A stretch of DNA of 8,767 nt from Bacteroidota bacterium (GCA_004322375.1 SCUC01000429.1:1-8767), one strand, 5' to 3'; positions 1 through 7,694 are shown, counted from the stretch's first letter. Notes: a model not told the origin generated them from the sequence alone. Numbers and translations are program-made.

Positions 1-1293
1 CTGAAAGATATTCCCGGAGATATACAACGATTCTGCAAGCTTGTTCGATTCCTTGTGAGTGATTCCCCATTGCGCCGCCATGGTAATGCCGGTAAGCAGG
101 AGATGAATTATCGCGCTTCCATCCGGGCTTCGCAGCTCGACGGTTTGCCTTCCGTTTTGCGCGACCGGTTGGGATGGCTGAAGGGGATTAAGCGTCGTTG
201 CAAGTTCCGTAACGTTTGACCAGCCAAGTGGAACGCGTATCATTGCGCTACGATTTAAATCGCTCCAGCAAATTCGCGTAGGAGCTTCCTGGTTAGGAAC
301 AAGACGCAAGTACGCTGAAGAGATAGTATTCCCGAACGCCGTCAACGAATCGGCATACGTGCATAACCCCCCGATAATATTTTTCGCAGTAGAGGAGAGC
401 GTACCGTTAGCATCGGTCATAACATTTCTGCCATCGTTCGTCGCTTCGATGTGAACATGAAATCCATTTCCTGCAACTCCTTCTTCCAGCTTCGGAGTGA
501 ATGTTGCGACACACCCATGGTTATATGCCACATTCCGGATGAGCCACCGTGCAAGAACAAGGTAGTCGGCGGCATCTTCTATGGGAGCGGGAAGGAACTC
601 AATTTCCAATTGTTCGGCTTGCTTGCCTTTTATTTCCGCGATGTCGCTGCGAACGTGTTCAATATACCCCACCTCGCTGTGCGCGTATTTTACCGAGCCG
701 GTTATTTGAGAAATAATCCGTACCATCTCATCGAGTATTTTTCCTGTTTTGACGAAGGGGGCGGACGCATGATAGCCTTTTTGTTTCTCAGCAGCATACA
801 TCCGCGATTCGGTATCGCTCAAAAGAAAAAATTCCAGCTCACCAAGCGCATTCAATTGCAATCCTGTGCTTGTTTTAAACAATGCCGAGGCTTTCGCAAG
901 AATCGTATCGAGCGCGAACGGGGCTAACTCTCCATCTTTCGTAAGATACCGGCAAATGAAGTCGAGACTGGTATCATCGAACGGGTTGAGAAATGCAGTT
1001 TTATAAACGGGGACGACATATAAATCGGAGAGCGCTGCATCAACCATTCCTTTGAAGAGGGAAGAACCATCAACGCGCTCCCCATCTGCCAGGATGGTTT
1101 CAGCTTGCGCTCTGCTCGTGACGGGGATGCGCAATTCTTTCAGCTTACCATCGAGAGCAAGGTAATGAAACGTAATTTTTTCTATCCGTTTTTTCTCGAT
1201 GATGCTTAATAAATCTTCACGGCAAAGCCCGCTTGCAGGCTTATCGGCAAGGAGGAGAAGGGGATTGATTAACGCGTACTGATGTTGATTCAC
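1..1293 (-). CDS. Glutamine synthetase-like protein, 3' end missing (runs off left edge)
   Basis: The frame is open from a GTG at 1293-1291 to base 1, giving 431 residues without a stop, so the C-terminus lies outside the window. Seen: a beta-grasp-like N-terminal part with VDGSSLF (74-80), then the catalytic domain with GELEFFL (E152, E154), EQLEIEF (E230), GNGFHVHIE (H279, H281), RLVPNQEAP (R330, E336), NRSAMIRVP (R348, R353) and VELR (E386, R388). These match the metal, ATP and glutamate ligands of class I glutamine synthetases, so the ATP-dependent ligase chemistry looks intact. E207 in HSEVG probably matches the other metal glutamate; it is 23 residues before E230, against 8 in the E. 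coli enzyme, implying an extra loop. The gene overlaps the hypD stop (GTGA). Inferred: either a true ammonia-assimilating synthetase or a gamma-glutamyl ligase of this superfamily acting on another amine. The family call is secure; the substrate is unknown. Confidence 0.88.
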   Translation of the reverse strand, partial: MNQHQYALINPLLLLADKPASGLCREDLLSIIEKKRIEKITFHYLALDGKLKELRIPVTSRAQAETILADGERVDGSSLFKGMVDAALSDLYVVPVYKTAFLNPFDDTSLDFICRYLTKDGELAPFALDTILAKASALFKTSTGLQLNALGELEFFLLSDTESRMYAAEKQKGYHASAPFVKTGKILDEMVRIISQITGSVKYAHSEVGYIEHVRSDIAEIKGKQAEQLEIEFLPAPIEDAADYLVLARWLIRNVAYNHGCVATFTPKLEEGVAGNGFHVHIEATNDGRNVMTDANGTLSSTAKNIIGGLCTYADSLTAFGNTISSAYLRLVPNQEAPTRICWSDLNRSAMIRVPLGWSNVTELATTLNPLQPSQPVAQNGRQTVELRSPDGSAIIHLLLTGITMAAQWGITHKESNKLAESLYISGNIFQ

Positions 1294-2402
1294 TGAGTAG
1301 TTTCCTTTTGAAGATGAGTTATCGGGCTGAAATGATAATATGCTGCGCATGCTCCTTCTGAAGAGACCATCGGGGCTCCGAGAGGGTGTTCGGGGCTGCA
1401 CAGCGCCCGAAATGCAGAACATTCATGCGGTTTTTTCAACCCCTGGAGAACGAGCCCGGAAATGCACAAGGGGGATTCCCGGGTTGTAATGTGTTCTGTT
1501 TGGAAAATTTTATCTGCATCAAACGAAGCATAGGCTTTGTTCAATTGATAGCCGCTCAAGGGGATTTTCCCGATGCCTCTCCATTTCCTGTCAACAGGCT
1601 CAAATACTTCAGCCATGAAACGTTTGGCAGCGAGGTTTCCTTCTTTTTGCACGGAACGGGCGTACTGGTTCTCAACATCATATCGCTTTTCCTCGAGTTG
1701 CTTCACCGTCATGTAAATTCCTTGCAGAATATCAACCGGCTCAAACCCGGTTACCACGATGGGAACGCGGTACCGTTCTGCTATCGGGATATATTCTTCA
1801 TATCCCATGACCGTGCATACATGCCCTGCGGCTAAAAATCCTTGCACTGTATTTCCGGGAGAAGAAAGAATAACCTCGATGGCAGGAGGAACCAGGACGT
1901 GAGAACAGAGAATAGAAAAATTTTTTATTTTCATTTGCTTTGCTTGAAAAACAGCCATCGCATTTGCCGGAGCAGTTGTCTCAAATCCGACGGCGAAAAA
2001 GACAACCTTTTTCGCTGGATTTTTTTCAGCAATTCTGAGAGCGTCAAGAGGCGAATAGACCATCCTGACATTTCCTCCGGCAGCCTTCACCGACAACAAA
2101 TCGTTGTTCGAGCCGGGAACCCGCAGCATGTCGCCGAAGGAAGTAAAAATAACTTCGGGTCGTGAAGCAATCGCGAGCGCCTTATCAATAAGTTCGACCG
2201 GCGTTACGCATACAGGGCAACCCGGTCCGTGAACAAGGGTGAGTTGTTTGGGTAACAACGATTCAATTCCGAATTTTACAATCGTGTGTGTTTGCCCGCC
2301 GCAGATTTCCATGATTGTCCATGGGCGGGTGGTAATCGAAGCGATTGCCTGTGCGTACGTTTGCGCGGCCTCAGCATTTCTATATTCGTCAACGTACCTC
2401 AT
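1290..2402 (-). CDS. hypD: Hydrogenase maturation factor HypD (Fe-S scaffold for Fe(CN)2CO assembly)
   Basis: A 370-residue protein of normal family length. Known role: with HypC it forms the cytoplasmic scaffold on which the iron of [NiFe]-hydrogenase receives two cyanides and one CO before insertion into the large subunit. Seen: the three HypD signatures EICGGQTHT (C34), HGPGCPVCVTP (C62, C65, the redox pair) and GFEPVDILQGI, plus the C-terminal [4Fe-4S] cysteines C313, C328, C335 and C352 with the expected spacing. All known functional cysteines are present, so the protein should be active. The start ATG overlaps the stop of the transketolase-like gene as ATGA, and no Shine-Dalgarno sequence is visible, so translation is probably coupled. 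Its stop overlaps the next start as GTGA. hypC and hypD are normally adjacent; here a 2.4-kb gene separates them. Confidence 0.98.
   Translation of the reverse strand: MRYVDEYRNAEAAQTYAQAIASITTRPWTIMEICGGQTHTIVKFGIESLLPKQLTLVHGPGCPVCVTPVELIDKALAIASRPEVIFTSFGDMLRVPGSNNDLLSVKAAGGNVRMVYSPLDALRIAEKNPAKKVVFFAVGFETTAPANAMAVFQAKQMKIKNFSILCSHVLVPPAIEVILSSPGNTVQGFLAAGHVCTVMGYEEYIPIAERYRVPIVVTGFEPVDILQGIYMTVKQLEEKRYDVENQYARSVQKEGNLAAKRFMAEVFEPVDRKWRGIGKIPLSGYQLNKAYASFDADKIFQTEHITTRESPLCISGLVLQGLKKPHECSAFRALCSPEHPLGAPMVSSEGACAAYYHFSPITHLQKETTQ
1302..1306 (-). promoter_or_regulatory. Ribosome binding site for the glutamine synthetase-like gene
   Basis: AGGAA on the minus strand lies 8 nt before the GTG at 1293, inside the last codons of hypD. 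It supports the non-ATG start, which would otherwise rest only on the GTGA overlap with the hypD stop. Confidence 0.6.
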
Positions 2403-4822
2403 GCCATTTCGGGATGACTCACTCTGTACCTGTGCTGTTTCTCCATAAACTGAGCATACTCGTTAATGGCTTTGAATTGCCCGTTGCCGTGAACCCCTGC
2501 TTCTTCCAGTACTTTTGCAGCGGAGCCGCTTCCCAAATAATGTCCCCCGCGGAACGAATGAAGTGTGCGGCGAATGCCATCGTTGCTGCGCACCCATTGA
2601 TAAAGAGTCGGGAGTGTGAAATCGGTAATGCCCATCGCTTCGTACGTAAGCGCTTCGGGGAAGATTTTTTCTTGTTCCGAAGCCGGTAGAGTTTTGAATA
2701 GCTCGACGCTGGTGACGTAGAAAATGTTCATGTTCAAGCCCGTTTGTTGGATACGGGGCAGCACCTCGTTGACAAAAATGCTTGCCACTCCGTTGCCCTG
2801 CAAGACGATTGTGCCGTTGTATTGCTTTGCTGTCCTATCTGCCGTTCGGATTGCATAGATACCCTTCGCGGCTTCAAGGGCTGAAGGAAGACCGAATGAT
2901 GCGCGGTCAATAATTTTTTCAGGAGGACGGGTGACAAACGGGGCGAGGATTGCCGGACGAAGCTTCAACGCGGCAACAAGCAGGGGCCATATCTCTTGTG
3001 GATCCCAGGGAGTGAGCGTAATGCAAACGTTTTGAGGGAAACATTCCTGCAACAATTGAAGAGCTTGCGGGTCGGCATGGGTTGGTCCATCTTCACCGGT
3101 TTTTACCCCCGCGTGCGCATTGACCATAATCCAGGTATTGTATGGTTCGCCTGTAACTGCTTCTTTCGATTGTTGTCCGATGCCATGCAAGCGGGCAGCA
3201 ACATGCTCGAGCGCGGCGATGAACGCGCTGTAGGAAGACGTTATACCGATGTGAGAGCCATAGCTTGCAAGTCCTGCCATCATCGCGCCCATCGCGTCTT
3301 CGCATATCCCGCCGATCGAGACGAGCCGCGATCCCGGATTAGTTGCTGCGTTAAAGAAACCGGGAGCAAAACCTGTATTGACCTGATTAACGCTTGTCGA
3401 GCCGAGTAAATCGGCGGCGGATGCTACGAGCGCGCCGTTCGTTTTCTTGTTGAGAATATTCAAGGCTTTTCCTAGCACCTCGCGAAGCGTAATAGAAGAA
3501 CCGGGAGTAAACCGCAGCACGGCGGGAATATCGGAAGGATCAAGTTCGTTGCCCGTGTAGAGTGTAGAAAGAGAAGGCGCATGTTCCCGAACCGTGAGGT
3601 GTTTCTTTGCCAGCTTCTCCCGGGAAGCGGCAATTTGTTTTGTTGCCGTTTGCGTCAGAAGAGAGTTATTCTCCAGCACCTTTCTTATGACCATGAGTGT
3701 TTCAAAATAATTTTCTTCAACTCTGGCGGGAGAAGATTCGCCTGTGAAGCGCGGAAACATGATGTTAAAGGCTTGCTCGAACTCACCGAGCGAGCTGTAA
3801 TATTGTTCAGAACAGAATTTGTGTCCCGCTCCGTGCGCCTCGCGTCCTTCAATGCCGTATTTCCATCCTTTTCTGGTTCGATAGACAATTGCAGTCGGTT
3901 GTTTTGTCGTGAGCGATGTTGCAAGTTCCTGTGCCGCTACAATTTGAGTAAAGTCATGTCCGTCGGGCACAAAGATGACATTCCAATCGTGAAGATAACA
4001 AAGCTCTACAGGATTCCATTGAACGTACTCTCCGGGTTCACCGTTTTCGCTACAAACGCGATTGGAATCAATCGAGGCTTGGTTCCAATCAACATGTAAA
4101 AAGACATTATGCAGTTGAGATGTTGCAGCAGCAGCCAACGCCTCATGTACTCTGCCCGGGGTCATGCCTCCTTCGCCTTCGATGATGTGAACGTTAGGAG
4201 AATTCGTTGGATACAAATCAATCGCGCCCAACGCCAAGCCGAGAGATGCAGGAACGCCCACTCCGCTTGCGCCGGTGGCTATACGAATGAACGGTGTCGC
4301 GCAGGTCGGATGTCCATCGAGCGCCTTTGCTGAGTACTTTCTGAATAAAGGTGTTTCATTTGTCGGGTTACGTCGAAAGCCAAGCAAATCTTCTAACCGC
4401 AACTGACGTTTTTCTTCAGCAAGAAGATTAGGGACGCCTAATTGCTTGCTGCCGATACGAACAAGCTCGTTGCGGAGCGCCCACATTGCATATAATCCCA
4501 TCGCTTTGTGCCCGGCAGCGTACGAAATCATGTCCGCACGCTTACTATCAGGATGAGAAAAATCATAGTTCATCGTTCGGTACAGGAGCATCTCAACAAT
4601 TCTTCCCGAAGAAATGCTTCCTCCCGGATGACCGGAAGTTGGAACGAAATTGTACAAAATGCTACATAGTGTTCTATACACAAGGTCGAGCTGCTCAAAG
4701 AACGGGAGTTCGATCTGCGCATGCAGCGAAGGAGGAGTCGGCAGTGCATCGGCGATGTTATAATAAACGCCGCGTCGTGGATTTAATGTAAACATGGTTG
4801 ATTTGTTAAGAGTTGTGTTCAT
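2399..4822 (-). CDS. Transketolase-like thiamine diphosphate enzyme within the hyp operon
   Basis: An 807-residue single-chain protein, longer than the roughly 660-residue housekeeping transketolase. Seen, in order: SGHPGG (H65), AAGH (H105), GASGVGVP (184-191), a ThDP/Mg site read as GEG (216-218) followed by N247 in DWNQASID, a pyrimidine-binding domain with SAADLLGS (468-475) and ICEDAMGA (E508, the cofactor-activating glutamate), HAGVKTGEDGPTH (H570, D578, H582), and a transketolase C-terminal domain with VELFKTLPASE (706-716). These match the catalytic histidines and glutamate of transketolases, so ketol transfer is plausible. Oddities: the usual Mg-ligand Asp of GDG is Glu (E217), and the linker of about 360-440 is long and unfamiliar. 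Deoxyxylulose-phosphate synthase and AceE-type pyruvate dehydrogenase E1 fit less well. An AGGA lies 7 nt before the ATG; a second Met (residue 10) is a possible start. It sits between hypC and hypD, coupled to hypD. The sugar or keto acid substrate is unknown. Confidence 0.87.
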   Translation of the reverse strand: MNTTLNKSTMFTLNPRRGVYYNIADALPTPPSLHAQIELPFFEQLDLVYRTLCSILYNFVPTSGHPGGSISSGRIVEMLLYRTMNYDFSHPDSKRADMISYAAGHKAMGLYAMWALRNELVRIGSKQLGVPNLLAEEKRQLRLEDLLGFRRNPTNETPLFRKYSAKALDGHPTCATPFIRIATGASGVGVPASLGLALGAIDLYPTNSPNVHIIEGEGGMTPGRVHEALAAAATSQLHNVFLHVDWNQASIDSNRVCSENGEPGEYVQWNPVELCYLHDWNVIFVPDGHDFTQIVAAQELATSLTTKQPTAIVYRTRKGWKYGIEGREAHGAGHKFCSEQYYSSLGEFEQAFNIMFPRFTGESSPARVEENYFETLMVIRKVLENNSLLTQTATKQIAASREKLAKKHLTVREHAPSLSTLYTGNELDPSDIPAVLRFTPGSSITLREVLGKALNILNKKTNGALVASAADLLGSTSVNQVNTGFAPGFFNAATNPGSRLVSIGGICEDAMGAMMAGLASYGSHIGITSSYSAFIAALEHVAARLHGIGQQSKEAVTGEPYNTWIMVNAHAGVKTGEDGPTHADPQALQLLQECFPQNVCITLTPWDPQEIWPLLVAALKLRPAILAPFVTRPPEKIIDRASFGLPSALEAAKGIYAIRTADRTAKQYNGTIVLQGNGVASIFVNEVLPRIQQTGLNMNIFYVTSVELFKTLPASEQEKIFPEALTYEAMGITDFTLPTLYQWVRSNDGIRRTLHSFRGGHYLGSGSAAKVLEEAGVHGNGQFKAINEYAQFMEKQHRYRVSHPEMA

Positions 4823-4874
4823 GAAGAAATCCTGCGTTTGTTGAATTCAAAAAAATAATTTGGTTGAGGTTGTG
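4823..4874 (-). other. 52-nt AT-rich gap between hypC and the transketolase-like gene
   Basis: This is the only substantial non-coding gap inside the operon. It contains a run of seven T on the minus strand (4849-4855) and the 10-bp palindrome TTGAATTCAA (4841-4850), followed by the AGGA site. I see no GC-rich hairpin ahead of the T run and no convincing -35/-10 pair or Bacteroidota-type TAnnTTTG box. An internal promoter or RNA processing site is possible but not shown. Confidence 0.5.
4830..4833 (-). promoter_or_regulatory. Ribosome binding site for the transketolase-like gene
   Basis: AGGA on the minus strand, 7 nt before the ATG at 4822. It favours this start over the internal Met at residue 10. 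Confidence 0.55.
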
Positions 4875-5126
4875 TTATCCGGGATTTTGCAATTCATCAA
4901 GTCCGCCGTCAATCTGGCGCAACAGGTTGAGAGTCTCTTGCGCTTCACGTTCATCCATCGCGCTGATGGCGAACCCGACGTGAACAATAACGTATTCATT
5001 CACTCTGACGTCGGGAACGAAATCGAGGCAAACCTGTTTCTGAATGCCGCCGAAATTTACCGTTCCCATGAGCGGTGTTACAGAGCGGTCAATTGAGACG
5101 ACTTTGCCCGGCACTGCCAAGCACAT
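4875..5126 (-). CDS. hypC: Hydrogenase maturation chaperone HypC
   Basis: An 83-residue protein of typical HypC length. Known role: a small OB-fold chaperone that binds the Fe(CN)2CO unit with HypD, then carries it to the hydrogenase large-subunit precursor. Seen: the hallmark N-terminus MCLAVPGKV, with the essential Cys2 that becomes N-terminal after Met removal, and HVGFAISAMDE, whose H49 matches the conserved HypC histidine. An in-frame TTG at 5177 would add 17 residues, but it would bury Cys2, so the ATG at 5126 is correct. That start is supported by AGGAA 7 nt upstream. The first 38 nt overlap the end of the hypC-like gene in another frame. Confidence 0.96.
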   Translation of the reverse strand: MCLAVPGKVVSIDRSVTPLMGTVNFGGIQKQVCLDFVPDVRVNEYVIVHVGFAISAMDEREAQETLNLLRQIDGGLDELQNPG

Positions 5127-5316
5127 ACTCAGTTTCCTGTTCTTGATTGAAAATGGAAATAGCGACGCCTGATTCAATCAAAACGGTATCGCCGGCTTTC
5201 GCATTGAGAAGGAAAAACAAAGGCACCCGCATTAACGCGCCATTGACATTTATTCTGCCTATTGTTGTGCCATTTTCGATATATACTTCAACGATCTCTC
5301 CTGTTGTGATATTCAT
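5089..5316 (-). CDS. Small HypC-like protein lacking the HypC cysteine and histidine
   Basis: A 75-residue protein starting MNITTGEIVEVY. Seen: it lines up with the neighbouring HypC along its length, best at AGDTVLIESGVAISIFNQE (41-59) against NEYVIVHVGFAISAMDERE (43-61 of HypC). The shared pattern of short beta strands, glycines and the GxAIS stretch suggests the same small OB-fold. It has no cysteine at all: Cys2 is Asn, and the histidine before VGFAIS is Glu48. It therefore cannot hold iron as HypC does. Its start overlaps the hypF stop as ATGA with only a weak AGAG upstream, and its end overlaps hypC by 38 nt. Its place between hypF and hypC argues for a maturation role, perhaps as a structural partner of HypC or HypD. 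It may derive from a tandem duplication of hypC. The gene call is strong; family membership is an inference from pattern. Confidence 0.8.
   Translation of the reverse strand: MNITTGEIVEVYIENGTTIGRINVNGALMRVPLFFLLNAKAGDTVLIESGVAISIFNQEQETEYVLGSAGQSRLN
5134..5138 (-). promoter_or_regulatory. Ribosome binding site that fixes the hypC start
   Basis: AGGAA on the minus strand, 7 nt before the ATG at 5126 and inside the coding sequence of the upstream hypC-like gene. It decides between this ATG and the in-frame upstream TTG. Confidence 0.65.
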
Positions 5317-7694
5317 GATGTTATCTCTTGTGATTGAAGCTGGTGATGAATTTTTTTTATACCTGAATGATGTCGTATTCGTGCGTAAATTTGTCCGAGC
5401 GCAATGCCTCCGTCATTTGGCGGGACACGCTGGTGAAGAAACGGTGAGAAGCCGGCCGATTCCAGCTTCCGTACTGTTGCTGCGGTGAGATAGCTATTCT
5501 GGAAACAGCCGCCGGAAAGAACGAGCCGTTTCACCTTTACTTGTTTTGCAACCGCAACAATTATTTCAGCAAGACTATTATGAAATTTAGCTGCCATGAC
5601 CGGTAACTCTACTTTTTCTTGTATATCCTGGAGAATAGCTTCCAGTATGGGAATCCAATTAATAATAATTCTTGCATGTTGAGGGCTGTTCGCGACCGCT
5701 TGCTTTGGAGATAGTTGAAATATTGTCTTCTCAGTGATACTGCGAGCAAGATAATGCTCCTCTGTTTGAACGCCGTTTGCTAAAAATTCTAACTCCATTG
5801 CCGCCTGTCCTTCAAAGCTGGAATGCTGACGAATATTCAGCAATGAAGCAACGGCGTCGAATATCCTTCCGGCGCTGGAGGTAACGGGGGAATTGATGTT
5901 GTTTGCAAGCATAGTTCTGATGAGGGAACGTTCTTCACTTGTGAACGCTTGCAGCGGAGCAAGGTGAGTTTTCTCAAATGCGCCTTCACCATACATTTCA
6001 TACAACATGCCAAGCGCTACTCTACGCGGCTCTCTGATAGCTTTTTCCCCGCCCGGAAGACGGAACGGGCGAAATGTAGCTACTCGCTCGAATGATGTTT
6101 CATTTGTGAGGAGAAATTCGCCGCCCCAGATTGTTCCGTCAGGACCATATCCGGTTCCATCCCAGGCGACGCCGAGCACAGTTCCTTCAAGCTGGTTTTC
6201 AGCCATACAAGACGCGATATGAGCGTAATGATGCTGCACTTCAGTTACAGGAATGGACATGTTGTGAGCGAATGTAGAAGAGAGATAGCCGGGGTGGAGG
6301 TCGCAAATAATTTCTTGCGGCTGGGCGTTGTACAGCTTCTTGAAATCAGCAATCACCGCTTGAAAAGCGTTGTAGGATTTTTCCGTTTCTAAATCGCCAA
6401 TGTGCTGGCTAATAAAAACATTGTTGGAAGCGGCGAGAGCGACTGTATTTTTTAAATGTGCGCCGACTGCCAGCATCGGTGATTCGGGATGATTCTCGAT
6501 TGTTATGGGCAAAGGGGCGTACCCGCGAGACCTTCTTACTATTAGCTCACGTCCGAGCAGAATACGCGTTACGGAGTCATCCACATGCCGCTTGATAGGT
6601 CTGTTGTGAACGAGAAACACATCCGCAATCCTGTTAAGCCGTACAAGAGCTTCATGCTCATCAATACAAATTGGCTCGTCGGAAATATTTCCGCTCGTCG
6701 CAACGACAGGGAACTCAAGCTCGCGCATAAGAATGTGATGAAGCGGCGTATAGGGAAGCATGGCTCCGAGATACGGATTGCGCGACGCAACCTGCGATGA
6801 GATGTGCGATACGGGATTTGAGATATGAGTCAAATGCTTGAGAAGGACTATGGGAGATTCCGGTGAGCAAAGCAGGCGTTCTTCAAGCGCGGTAACTTCG
6901 CACTGTTCTTTGATGGATTCGAGCGAAGGAAACATGAGAGCGAACGGCTTTTCTTCGCGATGTTTTCGTGTGCGAAGACGGTTTACTGCGTCTTCGTTTC
7001 GCGCGTCGACAATAAGTTGAAATCCACCTAATCCTTTTAACGCGAGAATCATGCCCGTGCGAATTGCATCCACGGCAATCGGTAACGCGCTGCTATGGTG
7101 AGCGAGTATCTCCCCGTTTGTATCCCATAATTCAAGATGAGGTCCACACGTTGGGCATGCATTAGGCTGGGCATGGAATCGTCTATCTAAGGGATTATTA
7201 TATTCAAGCCAGCAATCATCGCACATTTCAAACTTACTCATTGTCGTATGGTGACGGTCGTAGGGGAGGGCTTCAATAATCGAATACCGGGGACCGCAGT
7301 TTGTACAGTTTGTAAAGGGATAAAGAAAGCGACGATTCGCCGGGTCAAAAATTTCTTTGACACAATCGGGGCAAGTCGCGATGTCGGGCAGGATGAACGC
7401 TGAATATTCTCCATTGCTTTCACTATGACGTATCTCGAACTTACTGTACCCTACCGGGCTGAGAAATGAAACTTCAAGGCTTTGGATAAATGCAAGAGGC
7501 GGTTTTTCTGCATGTAACCTAACTAACAATGAATCTATTGTACATTTTTCTCCCTCTACCTCGATGAACACGCCTTGAGATGAATTGAGAACCCATCCGT
7601 TGAGTTCAAGCTCCGTTGCGAGCCGAAAGATAAAGGGACGGAATCCAACGCCCTGCACCGCTCCTCGAATGGATATTTTACAACGGGTGTTCAT
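5313..7694 (-). CDS. hypF: Carbamoyltransferase HypF (cyanide-ligand synthesis)
   Basis: A 793-residue protein, slightly longer than the usual 750 or so. Known role: it uses carbamoyl phosphate and ATP to form carbamoyl-AMP and transfers the carbamoyl group to the C-terminal cysteine of HypE, where it is dehydrated to the cyanide precursor. Seen: an N-terminal acylphosphatase domain with RGAVQGVGFRPF (R19) and N37; a double zinc finger of four CxxC pairs (C108/111, C130/133, C158/161, C180/183); a YrdC-like domain with LKGLGGFQL and RKHREEKPFALMF; and a Kae1-like C-terminal domain with HHYAH (488-492), AWDGTGYGPDG and LSGGCFQN near residue 730. All four domains look intact. The ATG at 7694 is chosen because it forms ATGA with the hypB stop and starts directly before the acylphosphatase domain; an in-frame TTG at 7733 would only add 13 residues. 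The stop overlaps the hypC-like start as ATGA. Confidence 0.97.
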   Translation of the reverse strand: MNTRCKISIRGAVQGVGFRPFIFRLATELELNGWVLNSSQGVFIEVEGEKCTIDSLLVRLHAEKPPLAFIQSLEVSFLSPVGYSKFEIRHSESNGEYSAFILPDIATCPDCVKEIFDPANRRFLYPFTNCTNCGPRYSIIEALPYDRHHTTMSKFEMCDDCWLEYNNPLDRRFHAQPNACPTCGPHLELWDTNGEILAHHSSALPIAVDAIRTGMILALKGLGGFQLIVDARNEDAVNRLRTRKHREEKPFALMFPSLESIKEQCEVTALEERLLCSPESPIVLLKHLTHISNPVSHISSQVASRNPYLGAMLPYTPLHHILMRELEFPVVATSGNISDEPICIDEHEALVRLNRIADVFLVHNRPIKRHVDDSVTRILLGRELIVRRSRGYAPLPITIENHPESPMLAVGAHLKNTVALAASNNVFISQHIGDLETEKSYNAFQAVIADFKKLYNAQPQEIICDLHPGYLSSTFAHNMSIPVTEVQHHYAHIASCMAENQLEGTVLGVAWDGTGYGPDGTIWGGEFLLTNETSFERVATFRPFRLPGGEKAIREPRRVALGMLYEMYGEGAFEKTHLAPLQAFTSEERSLIRTMLANNINSPVTSSAGRIFDAVASLLNIRQHSSFEGQAAMELEFLANGVQTEEHYLARSITEKTIFQLSPKQAVANSPQHARIIINWIPILEAILQDIQEKVELPVMAAKFHNSLAEIIVAVAKQVKVKRLVLSGGCFQNSYLTAATVRKLESAGFSPFLHQRVPPNDGGIALGQIYARIRHHSGIKKIHHQLQSQEITS

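Noticed and set aside
451..927. Plus-strand open frame of 158 codons
   Set aside because: It lies opposite the glutamine synthetase-like gene, whose catalytic motifs are read on the minus strand through this region. Its translation shows no recognisable domain.
1386..1835. Plus-strand open frame of 149 codons
   Set aside because: It is the complement of hypD, which has all its conserved cysteines in the opposite frame.
3581..4099. Plus-strand open frame of 172 codons
   Set aside because: It is antisense to the transketolase-like gene, rich in Arg, Cys and Phe as expected of a shadow frame, and has no motif.
2399..4822. Deoxyxylulose-phosphate synthase or AceE-type pyruvate dehydrogenase E1
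   Set aside because: The GEDGPTH and HAGVKTGEDG region, the single-chain domain order and the C-terminal pattern fit transketolase better.
4841..4850. Palindrome TTGAATTCAA as an operator
   Set aside because: It is a single 10-bp AT-rich palindrome that does not extend further. It is not repeated before hypA, and chance is a sufficient explanation.
4849..4855. T run as an intrinsic terminator after hypC
   Set aside because: No GC-rich inverted repeat precedes it on the minus strand, so it lacks the hairpin.
4875..5177. Longer hypC from TTG at 5177
   Set aside because: It would place 17 residues before MCLAVPGKV and remove the N-terminal position of the essential Cys2. The ATG at 5126 has its own AGGAA.
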